Positions 1 through 8,996 of a DNA stretch of 64,000 bases are shown piece by piece; positions within the stretch are counted from its first letter, which is position 1; each line of letters starts with the position of its first letter. The DNA is taken from the NCBI GenBank assembly GCA_000697355.1, contig JNEN01001240.1, positions 186,001 through 250,000 on the forward strand, in the 5' to 3' direction. Position numbers and translations under genes: made by a program. The notes under the pieces are model-generated. The model worked only from the letters and a program-made list of their open reading frames with translations, had not been told where the DNA came from and did no database searches. Source of the DNA: Syncephalastrum monosporum B8922. Lineage: Eukaryota; Mucoromycota; Mucoromycetes; Mucorales; Syncephalastraceae.

Positions 1-143
1 TTCGCCCACTTGGCCTGCCAGCCCTCGGGCAGGCTAGGAATGTGGTAGGGAATGAACAAACCACCATCGGGCGATAAGCCAGCCATGACGGCCTCTTCAA
101 AGCTGTAGCCCTTGGCCTGGCCACGAGTCGATCGGTACTGCAT
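1..143 (-). CDS. THR4: Threonine synthase, N-terminal fragment (runs off left edge)
   Basis: PLP-dependent enzyme converting O-phosphohomoserine to threonine, the last step of threonine synthesis. Only the first ~47 codons lie in the window. The start is the ATG at 143-141. The peptide begins MQYRSTRGQA and continues with YSFEEAVMAGL and SPDGGLFIP, which is the conserved N-terminal block of fungal Thr4 (the yeast protein has YRSTR and DGGLFIP in the same order). The catalytic lysine lies outside the window. No intron is seen in this part. It is transcribed in the same direction as the FYVE gene upstream, about 410 bp away. Identity is fairly secure from the N-terminal block alone; the rest cannot be judged. 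Confidence 0.85.
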   Translation of the reverse strand, partial: MQYRSTRGQAKGYSFEEAVMAGLSPDGGLFIPYHIPSLPEGWQAKWA

Positions 144-554
144 TCTGTTCAAACGGTTGAAAGCAAAAAGTGGGTGTGTCGTGGTTGTCACTTTTTTTTT
201 TTTTGTGCTTATTTTTTGCACACAGAAAACGTTCGGTGATGGAAATATGACTCACGCACCAATGATTGGGTACAGATCCTAACATGCATCAATCCCATAC
301 GCTCCACGGCCAAGGAATAATGAGATATGTACAAGATACCAGATAAAAAAGACAAAAAAGAAGAGTATGAATAATAATAGAAAGAAAAGACTAAAAGAAA
401 TAAAAGCAAGATTAAACACAAAATTACGAGGGAGGGATGGTTCGCACGAAAGAAAGCGAAAGCAAAAGAAAAAGGATAAAAAAGTAGAGAGAGAAAGTGC
501 GTGATAGAGTATGATGTGTGTGTGTGTGTATGGGATGTACAGTATGCTGGCCTG

Positions 555-1526
555 CTAAAAGGTCGACCACTGCCAGTCAGCAGGAACAGAAGGAACAGGA
601 TTGAAGGCAGCTGTGGAAAGGGTCGCATTAACAAATGAATTTCAGTCAGAAAAAAACTCTCGAGCTTACGTTCTCTGTTATCGGCAGTGTGTTTGATGGT
701 AATGCCTCGCGAAGGTTCGCTTTGTTGTACAATGTCTAAATATATACAGATAACACAGATATGCATGCATGGCATCAATAAAATGGACATGGATACACAC
801 AAAGAGAAATCTCGACCCTTTTTTTTTTCCCTGTCTGTAAACATACCATCTCGGCTGAGCTCTGTGACGCCTTCCATAGCTTGGGGCTGCGGTGTCATGA
901 TATGCGTCCTTCGTCGTGCAAATGCAGAGGACCGAAGCTGATCTTCTCCTTCTTGTTGTCTTTGGGTATGATGATGATGATGTTGTTGCTGTTGCTGTTG
1001 CTGTGGATGATGAAGATGATGGTTTTCTTTGTCTAGCTTGCTATTGTCTTTCCATGTGCGGTGGTGACTAGCGCAGGTATCGCATCCCCGCGAGAGGTAG
1101 CCTCGGCTGTGGAAATCCGAGGCTTGATTGAGCCGAAAGTAGTTGGAGCAATGGGTTGAGCAGAAGATGCCGCCGCACTTGCGACAGTGGTGCCTCCGTT
1201 CAAATAGATTAAAGGCCACACCACAGCCAGGCATATCGCATTGCTTGGCTTCATGATCCGGCTATGGGCAAGATATACACATATATAAGATGATTTTTTT
1301 TTCTGTTGTCAAAAGTGCCTACCTTCCAGTGGTCCCTGGAGGGTGGCCCGGTCACAATGTCAGCCATGACTTTGAGGGATGAAGACTTTTGAGTGTTAAT
1401 TTTAGAATCCAGGGACGACTCGACCAAGGAGGAGTCTGTTGTGTCCGAATCAAGGGACCGAATCGTCGACTCGCCGAGAGTAAGTTGGGTCGGTCGCTTC
1501 TTGCGGGTCAGGGCGTAAACGTCCAT
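555..1526 (-). CDS. FYVE zinc-finger protein
   Basis: Likely binds PtdIns3P on endosomal or vacuolar membranes (family knowledge). Four exons: 1323-1526, 847-1261, 670-735 and 555-610, giving 246 aa with clean GT-AG junctions. Residues ~76-140 form the FYVE domain: paired cysteines, the signature RRHHCRKCGG at ~89-98 (the R-[RK]-HHCRxCG PtdIns3P-binding patch), then CSTHC and a final CDTC pair. A His/Gln-rich low-complexity stretch follows. The C-terminus ends PSVPADWQWSTF, an ending I associate with fungal proteins of this subgroup, which supports the last two short exons. The start is the ATG at 1526-1524. No other membrane-binding or catalytic domain is visible, so the specific trafficking role is unknown. 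Confidence 0.85.
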
Positions 1527-2284
1527 ACGTTACGTTCAAGAGGGCAGAGCAGGCCAGAGCAGGGCAGGGCAAGGTAAGATAGGGTAGGGTAAGGTAGGGT
1601 GGTGTGTATATATTGTACTGTATACAGTGTGTGAGAGAGAGAAGGAGGAGAGACGCTGCGGACGAGAACCAATACTTGCTGTTTCGGCCTCTCTTCGTAT
1701 TTTAGTGTGGGTACAAGAGCGGGCTGCCCTTTGTTATATTAAGTTGTGTGGTGTGCGGTGGGTGTGCGTGGTGAAAGAAAGTGGATTCCCGCCTCCCCCT
1801 GTAGTGCGTCCTTGATGTGTGGGGGTAGGAACCGTTCGTCTTGCTCGTTTCTTCTGCTCACGGGAAAGAGAGGGAAAGAGAAAGTGCAAGAAAAAGATGC
1901 CGACTGCGACAAGGCTGGTTGGTTGGTGTCCTCTCACCTTCAGAGTCCGCAACTCTGTTTTTAAAAAAATATGTTCCATCCATTGAGAAAGAAGAGGCGA
2001 TGGGCCCTGGAGCCCATTGGAGATTAAAAAAAAGGGCCTCTGTTTCAGCCGTCGATCCTAAACGTATTCCGCACAATAAAACCAATTCTACACTCTTTCA
2101 TCATTTAGGGCAGTAATAATTTCAGCAGTGTACTGTATGCGTCCCATCCATTTTTTAAAGGTGACGTTCTGGAAGGAAAAAGAAAAAAAAAAAAGGGGGG
2201 GGGGGGGGGGGAAAGGCTGCGTGCTGTGTTCACAACAGGAGCAAAAATGGAATCAGAACAGAGGATTAGTTGCCATACTTGACC
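1527..2284. other. Intergenic region between divergent genes
   Basis: Divergent promoter space for the FYVE gene (leftward) and the coiled-coil gene (rightward). It holds an imperfect AGGGTAGGG/GCAGGGC tract at ~1540-1605 in the FYVE 5' flank and a run of A followed by about 18 G at ~2185-2212. I see no convincing ORF here. Confidence 0.6.
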
Positions 2285-3071
2285 ATGCAAAACAACAAAG
2301 AACAGGACGAAGCGTATGACCAAACCATCCGCGATATCCAGAATACCATTGCTCAATATACCAACCGGCTGGTAAACAAAGCATACCAACCACACCGACT
2401 GGAACAGCCGACTGAACGGCTCAGTAACCATACCCTACTGTATATTGTAGCGCGACATCCGCAACGGCACCGCGAAACAGAATGGGTAAACTGTCCATCC
2501 CAAGCCCATTGAAACGGATGACGGCTTGCGATTATTAACAAAAGGGACTAGATTAAGCGAGCCAGAGCTGATGACCCAGTTGAATGCTGAATTCGACAAG
2601 CTGCGCAAGACGCGGACGGAACGCAGCGAGCAGTACTCGGCCTGGTTCGACCAGCTCAAGGAGACGCGACGCGAACGAAGCAAGCAGATTCGCGAACGAT
2701 CGGATGCAGTGGAGCAGGAGTTGGTGGCCTTGGACAAGAAGGACCAGGCACAAAGGCAGCCGTCCGCTTTAAAACAATCCGGCCAGACAGCAGCAGAGAT
2801 ATGCGATAGGCTGCTGGCCCTGCTCCAGGATATTCAGCCGACGGATGGTATGGATGATAAGGAGGGCGATAATGACTCTCCAAGCTTGATCGACGGCGAT
2901 CGGATCCGGGTCGTACAAGGCCAACCCGTGGATGGTGTCGACACGTCGGTCCTTCTCGTGCCCATGTCGGCTCTGGAACTCTTCTGGCACATCGACGTCG
3001 TCGTCCCTGCCTGCCTTTCCGAGATCGACGATACCATTCAGGAAATCAAGAAGCGAAAGACCGTTGCGTAG
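2285..3071 (+). CDS. Hypothetical charged coiled-coil protein (one uncertain intron)
   Basis: Not recognised. An N-terminal exon starts at the ATG at 2285 (MQNNKEQDEAYDQTIRDIQN). A second part in another frame is open from ~2490 to the stop at 3071. It holds a highly charged helix rich in K/R/E (residues such as KLRKTRTERSEQ and ETRRERSKQI), then an acidic linker, and ends EIKKRKTVA. The frames must be joined by an intron. Frame-consistent pairs are 2372-2504, 2486-2561 and 2440-2551; the last ends just after a TTATTAAC branch-like site and CTAG. I cannot choose between them. The layout (charged helix, acidic linker, hydrophobic C-terminal helix) suggests a small subunit of a complex, but no function can be assigned. 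Confidence 0.55.
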
Positions 3072-3311
3072 TAACATAACCTTTAGAAAGAATGCTTCTA
3101 GTTCTCAATATTCCATTTTTTAATATCCCAGCTCCCGACCTGAACTGCTTGTCCTCGTTCTCTTTGTTTTCTTTCCATATTTTTCACCCTATCTTTCGGG
3201 CGTCTGCTTGTATCAGGGGACCGGAACTTTTTTTTTCTACTTTATCTTGATTGTTCTGATTCACTTTCATGTAAAAAAGGGAAAAACTTCAAGAAAGCTC
3301 GCCTTTGTTCC

Positions 3312-5468
3312 ATGTCACCGCCGGTAATCAATACAGATGATATCTTTTGCTTTTCATCACTGCCGCAATGCAGGGACCTTGGCGGCCGCGCTTGGGACGA
3401 ATGTGTCTGGAAATATGTCCTCGTCATCGCGGCGCGCGTCTACTTTGTTGTCGGCCTATTCAACGTGCTCCTTGTCGGCGTGACACTCTCCATCTTTGTC
3501 TATTATGGTCGTCCGCCCTCCACCGCCGAAGATCAGGCCAAACACTGGTTCCATCGCCTGTTTACTTATAAAGTCGGGTCCAACACAAGCCATGATATCC
3601 TCGCGCAGCAGATGCGCGCCCACGGCCTCCAACGGCGCGGCCTTCTCACCACCTCGCTCATGTCCCTCGGCTACCTTGTTTTCAGCAGCGGTATGTATGC
3701 CTACCAGAGCTTCTACCGCCGTGAGACGTGTCTCGTCATGTTCTGGTGCGCCCTGGTGGGTTTCGTGACCTACATGTTCGCCATCACCTGGTCGAGCTAC
3801 CGTCTCACCTTCTTGTCCCGCATAAGCATCCTCAAAGACCGCTTTGCGAACGGCAACTGCGGCGACGACCAAGAGCTTCGGTGGTTCTTGCGCAATCGCG
3901 ACTTGCATGCCATCAGCAGCCGACGCTTCCTCGTCGTCTACAGCGGGCTGTTTGTACTGCTGGTTGTGGCTGGCATCTGTATCCAGATCTTTGGGGGCGC
4001 CTCGCAACAGCATCGGTGCACGTCGGCGTGGGGCAATTATGTCCTGCTCTCTCTTTCCTGTTTCTACTTTGTCATCCTGTTGCCTACCATGGCGTGGTCT
4101 GTGCGCAAATGCAAGGATCTGCACGGCGTGCGGAATCAATTCTTTGTGATGTTCTCTATTGGTATCCCTTTCTTTATTCTGTACATTATCTGGATCGCTG
4201 TGTATAACCCGCAAGATGCGGAAGAACCGAGCTATGTACGCTTCATCTTCCCGGCCGGCAACTGGCTCATTCTCATGACAGCCGCCTCGCACGGCACCCT
4301 CGTCTGCTGGCCGCTGATCAAGTACACTCTCTGGGCCAAGAGAATGCAACAAAGTGCCGCCGCGTCTCGCTCTGTCTCGACCCAGTCGACGAACGACTAT
4401 CGCTGTGAGACCCCTGAGCCCGAGCGACGGCCGGCAGCCAACCATGCAGCCCATGCACCTGTCGCATCACCGGCACGAGATATCCGTAGTCAGCTTCACT
4501 GGAACCATGGGCAGACCCTGGAGCTTGTCCTCCAGCCCGAGTGCCTTGACGCCATCCTACGCGACCCTGCACAGAGGATGCAGCTGCATGCTATGGCGGT
4601 ACGGGATTTTAGCGTCGAAAACATCTTATTTTACGAGCAATACCTACAACTCGAGCAAGAAATGAAGGCCTATGTCAAAAATGACCGGTTGGCCTCACGA
4701 CCCGCATCACTGGTTGTTCCGGAGCCCCCGAAACCAGTCGCATCGCCTGTTTCGCGTACCAGCCGCTCGAATCAAGAGAGCTTCCACGAGAGCCCCTTGA
4801 CCACTGTGAGCGATTTGGGCGCCGAGGTGGACCAGAACCGTGTGGCGACAAGCAGCACGGGCAAGCGACGGAAGCGAGCCTTCAAGACATTCCATGCGCC
4901 CCACGACTTTATACATCACTGGAGTCCGGCCCCCTCCAGAGATAGCAAATACCGGCCGGTGTCGCCAGACCGGAGAGAAGAGCTGCTCGCGGAACCCATT
5001 CCCAAGGAGCTGGAACCACTGTGTGAGGAAATTTACAAGACGTTTATACCCGAGTGGGCACCGCTGCAGGTCAACATTTCGCACAAGGCAAGGACGCAGC
5101 TCGAACGCGTTCTGGCCGATTCCTGCCGGTCCACCGACAACAGCCTCGACTATAGCGGTACGCAATGGCTAACCCACCCCGCCTCGTCTCCTTCCTCGTT
5201 TCCTCACGAAAATCATTCACTATTGCCTCTGGCGCCCGACCACCGGCAACGGTTCGAGAGTAATGAGACCGTGAGCAGTGGCCATTCGACGGCCACGCCC
5301 GAAACACTCTCGCCCGATCCAAGATCGCGTTTCACCGATGAGGCACGTCCCAAACAGAACAGAGAGCGGCCACGGGGGGTCACGCTCGCCTCCTTTGAGC
5401 CGGCTCGCCAGGAAGTGTTTTGGAACATTTTCACTTCCATATTCCCCAAGCTGGTTCACCAGAATTAA
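3312..5468 (+). CDS. Seven-transmembrane receptor with C-terminal RGS domain
   Basis: Intronless, 718 aa. Residues ~35-350 contain about seven hydrophobic segments (e.g. VLVIAARVYFVVGLFNVLL, FLVVYSGLFVLLVVAGICI, YVLLSLSCFYFVILLP, FFVMFSIGIPFFILYIIW), followed by a cytoplasmic tail. An RGS-like region begins near residue 393 with LELVLQPECLDAIL and VENILFYEQYLQLEQEM, typical of RGS helices. It is interrupted by a long Ser/Pro-rich insertion, then resumes with LEPLCEEIYKTFI and ends VFWNIFTSIFPKLV. Fungal receptors of this 7TM-RGS class (GprK-like) are thought to sense an extracellular cue and accelerate GTP hydrolysis on a G-alpha subunit. The ligand is unknown. The long insertion splitting the RGS region is unusual. 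The start ATG at 3312 lies just upstream of the first hydrophobic segment. Confidence 0.8.
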   Translation: MSPPVINTDDIFCFSSLPQCRDLGGRAWDECVWKYVLVIAARVYFVVGLFNVLLVGVTLSIFVYYGRPPSTAEDQAKHWFHRLFTYKVGSNTSHDILAQQMRAHGLQRRGLLTTSLMSLGYLVFSSGMYAYQSFYRRETCLVMFWCALVGFVTYMFAITWSSYRLTFLSRISILKDRFANGNCGDDQELRWFLRNRDLHAISSRRFLVVYSGLFVLLVVAGICIQIFGGASQQHRCTSAWGNYVLLSLSCFYFVILLPTMAWSVRKCKDLHGVRNQFFVMFSIGIPFFILYIIWIAVYNPQDAEEPSYVRFIFPAGNWLILMTAASHGTLVCWPLIKYTLWAKRMQQSAAASRSVSTQSTNDYRCETPEPERRPAANHAAHAPVASPARDIRSQLHWNHGQTLELVLQPECLDAILRDPAQRMQLHAMAVRDFSVENILFYEQYLQLEQEMKAYVKNDRLASRPASLVVPEPPKPVASPVSRTSRSNQESFHESPLTTVSDLGAEVDQNRVATSSTGKRRKRAFKTFHAPHDFIHHWSPAPSRDSKYRPVSPDRREELLAEPIPKELEPLCEEIYKTFIPEWAPLQVNISHKARTQLERVLADSCRSTDNSLDYSGTQWLTHPASSPSSFPHENHSLLPLAPDHRQRFESNETVSSGHSTATPETLSPDPRSRFTDEARPKQNRERPRGVTLASFEPARQEVFWNIFTSIFPKLVHQN

Positions 5469-5655
5469 AACGTACGGAAAAGATAACACAGCATTCAACA
5501 AGAAAAAAGAGAGAGAGAGTGTGTGTGTGCTCCACGGAAGCCTTACTGTACAAAACTATCTATATAACCATACGCACGCGCATATTCATACCTAAATAGA
5601 CGCGATCCACACTCTATACAAACAGATCAACGATAAAACATTCACACATACTAAC

Positions 5656-6861
5656 ATGACGTCGCTGACGGAAGATGTCTCCTGGTGTCCATGGCCTCTG
5701 CCCCATGAACTTATTGACGTCATTATCGCCCTCTTGCCGCTCCACGACCGAGTCGAGCTAATACGGGTCAACCGGTGGTGTCGAGATCTTCTACTGGCAC
5801 ACAACCACTATTGGCGTTGGCTCGATGTCCCCATCCCAGAGAGCAGCTTCGAGCTGTATATCGAGCGAGCAGCACCCCGGCTGGAGCGACTCTGCGTACA
5901 TCCAAGCTTGGATCTGACGAGGGCCACGTCCACCTTGCATCGACATGCTTGCTGTTCCGTGAGCCATCTCGGTAAGTGGCCACGGCCACAGAGACACGCT
6001 AGAGAAGAAAGATGGATTGACTGAGGCCGAAACATAGATTTCCAAAACTGCCAGACTCTGACACAAAAGACGCTTGCGCCCATCCTGTCCCATTTGCCCC
6101 ATCTACACACACTCAACGTCGCGTCGACCGCGGTGCCTCTCGAATGGGTGCTCTCCCACTGCCCGCCCAGCCTGAGATGGCTCGACGTGAGCGCATGCGA
6201 GTGCATCGATGCAGACGACTTGCCCGAGCGACTGGCACCCGAGAGCTTACTCTCGTATGAGGCAAACGAGACGGTTACTCTGGAGGGGCTCGTGCTCTCA
6301 CTGGTGAAGCGCATGAACCTCTATGTCCTCGCGTGGGTGGTCGCGCGGTGCCCTGCCCTCAAAACCCTGACTGCAGACGCGTGCCCGGTGATCCCACCCG
6401 CTTTTTTCACCCTGGTCCTGCAACGCTGCCGCACACTGGAGCACCTCACCTACACACACGACCCCGCACTCTTTTGGGTCGACAGTTTGACGGGACCAAA
6501 CAACACGTCCTGGCTGCGTCATTTCCAGACCCCCGTTTCTCTGCGTACACTGCAAGTGGGGTCCAGCACGCAAGGCACTCCCTTGGCAACCTTGACGCGT
6601 GATCCGCACGCCCCCTCTTCTGAGCAGGCGCGTGCGTACGCGTGGCGGATGGATGGGGCCCTGGACGCGCTGAGCAAGGCAGGGTTCCAATGCACCATTC
6701 ATCCGCCTTGGCGCGACCCCTTCTCCGCAGATGGTTCTATCCTCGAGCCACTCATGATCCAGCACGCGATGGGCTCTGTGGTGGTGTTGAGTCACGTGTT
6801 AGATGCGTTGCCCCATTTAGAGCGTATTGAGCTCAACCCACGGGTGCCTGAAGAACAGTAA
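5656..6861 (+). CDS. F-box protein with leucine-rich-repeat-like C-terminus
   Basis: Two exons, 5656-5971 and 6038-6861 (phase-1 intron, GTAAGT...ATAG), 379 aa. The N-terminus has an F-box: LPHELIDVIIALLPLHDRV followed by LIRVNRWCRDLLL. The remainder shows irregular leucine-rich repeats (FQNCQTLTQKTL, LPHLHTLNVAST, LRWLDVSACECIDADDL, LKTLTADACPVI). By family analogy it would be the substrate receptor of an SCF ubiquitin ligase, contacting Skp1 through the F-box. The substrate cannot be inferred. It follows the receptor gene in tandem, about 190 bp away. Confidence 0.8.
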
Positions 6862-7028
6862 ACAATAACAATAACAGTGACCATCATCATAATAATAGAA
6901 AGACGTGTCTTGCTCTAAGAATAGCGGGACTCGATATATACAATGTTTTGCTTGTAAAGAGGAAGGGGAACAGAAAGGGAGGGCGCGGCACGCCATAGAG
7001 AAAGGAAAGAACAAAAAAGAGAAGACAG

Positions 7029-7057
7029 AGAGAGAGAGAGAGAGAGAGAAAAAGAGA
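7029..7057. repeat. (GA)n microsatellite
   Basis: Nearly pure AG dinucleotide run just downstream of the stop codon of the C2H2 gene and in the 3' flank of the F-box gene. Confidence 0.9.
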
Positions 7058-7079
7058 GAGTCAAAGACGAAGGTAGGGA

Positions 7080-8116
7080 TTATTGATTGTGCACTTTTGT
7101 CTGATGGTTCTGTGAAGAATGATGTCATGAGTGTACGATGAAGCAAGACAGCATGAAGAGGCCAGCCGTACCTTCAAGTTCCCCCGTTGAGTGAATCCTT
7201 TGTTGCACCCCGGGTATTGGCATACGTAGGGCTTGACTGGCCAATGTATCTTTTCGTGTGTCCTCAGATTGCCGAGTTGGGTAAATGATTTCTGGCAGCC
7301 GTCGTAGGTGCACTATGTAGGGAGAATACGGTGTAAATCAATCGCATTTACAATAAAGAATAGAAAGAAAAAAAAGTACGAAATGAAGTGCTTTAAGAAC
7401 TTACGGTATATGGTTTCTCGCCTGTATGTTTCCTCTCATGTACCTACAACCCGCATTGTTTGAGTCACCTGGTTTTTAAATGTGTCTGTGTCTTTGTACT
7501 TTGAGATTGCCATGTTGTGCAAAGGCTTTTCCGCATCCAGGATAGGGGCAAGTCTGAATAATCATAATCATAATCATAATCATAATCGTAAGCATAAGCA
7601 GCATTCGAATTAAAAAGATGCTACGACGCATGATTAAAATACATACAAAGGATCGAGTAGGTCTTGTTTGTCTCAGGTCCTGGGCATGGTGGACTGTGCT
7701 GCAGAATGAGTGGAAAAAACATAGGGTTTGGAATGAGGAACGGATTGCGATGGATAAAAGGGAGATTACTTGAGATGGTGCTTGAGTCTTGCGAGCTGAG
7801 TAAATCGTTTAGAGCAGTGGCGATTAGGACAAGAGAGAGGTTCTTGCGTATGCTGTTGCTGTTGCTGCTGTTGCTGCTGTTGTTGTTGTTGCTGCTGCTG
7901 CTGTGGGTTGTGGTGTTGGTGGTGGTGGTGATGTTGCTGCTGAGGCGGAGGAGGCGGTTGAAAATATTGCTGAGGAGGGATGGCAGAAGAGGAGTACATG
8001 TCCATAGGGACAAAGGGATTGTGGTGGGCCTGAGCGTTCAGGGCAGCGGCTGCCACCGCAGCAGCCGTGACTGGACTGGATTGATGGAGAGTGGAAGGGT
8101 GATGCTGATGCTGCAT
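7080..8116 (-). CDS. Four-finger C2H2 transcription factor with polyglutamine tract
   Basis: Six exons: 7770-8116, 7647-7698, 7500-7553, 7405-7443, 7172-7312 and 7080-7109; 220 aa. All junctions are GT-AG and keep the finger frame. The start is the ATG at 8116; a TTG start further upstream is rejected. The N-terminus is low complexity: Ala/His/Pro-rich with ~17 consecutive glutamines at ~72-88. Four C2H2 fingers fill residues ~96-218. The first is CPNRHC...H-x4-H, assembled across an intron. The others are [38 protein letters not shown] and [19 protein letters not shown], with a TGEKPY linker. The repeated FTQxGNL helix core resembles Azf1-like fungal regulators. A DNA-binding role is inferred; target and regulation are unknown. 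Confidence 0.85.
7557..7588. repeat. (AATCAT)n microsatellite in intron
   Basis: Five to six tandem copies of a TAATCA hexamer inside an intron of the C2H2 gene. Confidence 0.85.
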
Positions 8117-8184
8117 GCTGAGCTTAGACAAGCATACGCGTCAAACAGAAAAGAAGGCGTATGAGTGGACGAGAGGAAAAGTAG

Positions 8185-8291
8185 GAGAGAAAGGCAGAGA
8201 GACAGAGACACTGACAGAGAGAGAGAGAGAAAGACAAGCTTTCAAGAGAGAGAGAAAGGAAATAGAAACAGAAACAGAAACAGAAACAGAA

Positions 8292-8322
<31 letters not shown>

Positions 8323-8335
8323 GGGAGAAAGAGGG
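8185..8335. repeat. GA-rich / CAGAAA low-complexity tract
   Basis: Mixture of (GA)n runs and CAGAAA units over about 150 bp. On the minus strand it is a pyrimidine tract upstream of the C2H2 gene. Confidence 0.85.
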
Positions 8336-8739
8336 GGTGTGTCTAAGAGAAGGGGCTCGATCGACCCAAGCTGAGAGGCAAGGCCCGCATGAAATCATCC
8401 AAGGCCCGACCTCTGGGAATATGTACTTCGACTTGACTTAAATATGCATTCTATCTATCTATCTACCCATCTACCCATCTATCTCTTGTTCATATATCCA
8501 TTACTGTCAATTCCTTCATTTTACCGACTTGTTGCTTCATCTGCTGAACCATTCCAATGGCAAAACCCTCCTTTATTGACATGTCTTTTTATCTGTCGGT
8601 TCAATGCATGCACTCTAAATAATTGATATGTGTACCTGTATAGGTATAAACAAACAGATATATATGGGCATGAGGGTGCTATCCCAATCACGCATCTACA
8701 GTACAGCCATCAGAGTGTGTCTTCGTGTGCCATCCTTAT

Positions 8740-8768
8740 TTGGAACGAGATCCCATAGGCTAGTTATA
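8740..8768 (+). repeat. Dispersed repeat, partial copy 1
   Basis: The 29 bp starting TTGGAACGAGATCCC match the end of the repeat at 20149-20177 with four differences, all transitions. Confidence 0.5.
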
Positions 8769-8996
8769 GCATGATCTCATTGTATTTTTGACACCAACGA
8801 GAAACTCAAAAATAAGCAAGCTCGGATCATAACGGCGGCAGAAGCTTTACCCCATGTGCATCTTGCACAGATTGAAACAGCGCCCCTCACAGCACACCAC
8901 TTGTTGAATTCAATTCAATTTGAGTTGCTTTTTCCTTTTATACTGTATCCTCGCCTTTTCTTTTTTTTTTTTTTCTTGTTTTTACTGTGTCTGTTC

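Larger units (their letters stand above)
8117..8996. other. Divergent intergenic region rich in microsatellites
   Basis: Lies between the divergent C2H2 and ERT1-like genes. It holds a GA-rich tract at ~8185-8335 (with CAGAAA repeats at ~8266-8291), a TATC/ACCC tetranucleotide tract at ~8450-8484, a partial copy of a dispersed repeat at 8740-8768, and a T-rich stretch just before the start at 8997. I see no gene. Confidence 0.7.

Noticed and set aside
2185..2212. A-run followed by a G-run as a possible structured or telomeric element
   Set aside because: Simple homopolymers; no telomere-type repeat. May also be a sequencing-prone spot.
3456..4454. 332-codon leftward ORF opposite the 7TM-RGS gene
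   Set aside because: It is a shadow of the strongly biased codons of the receptor gene; composition is Arg/Gly/His-rich without motifs.
8450..8484. TATC/ACCC tract as a regulatory array
   Set aside because: A plain tetranucleotide microsatellite with no spacing or motif suggestive of binding sites.
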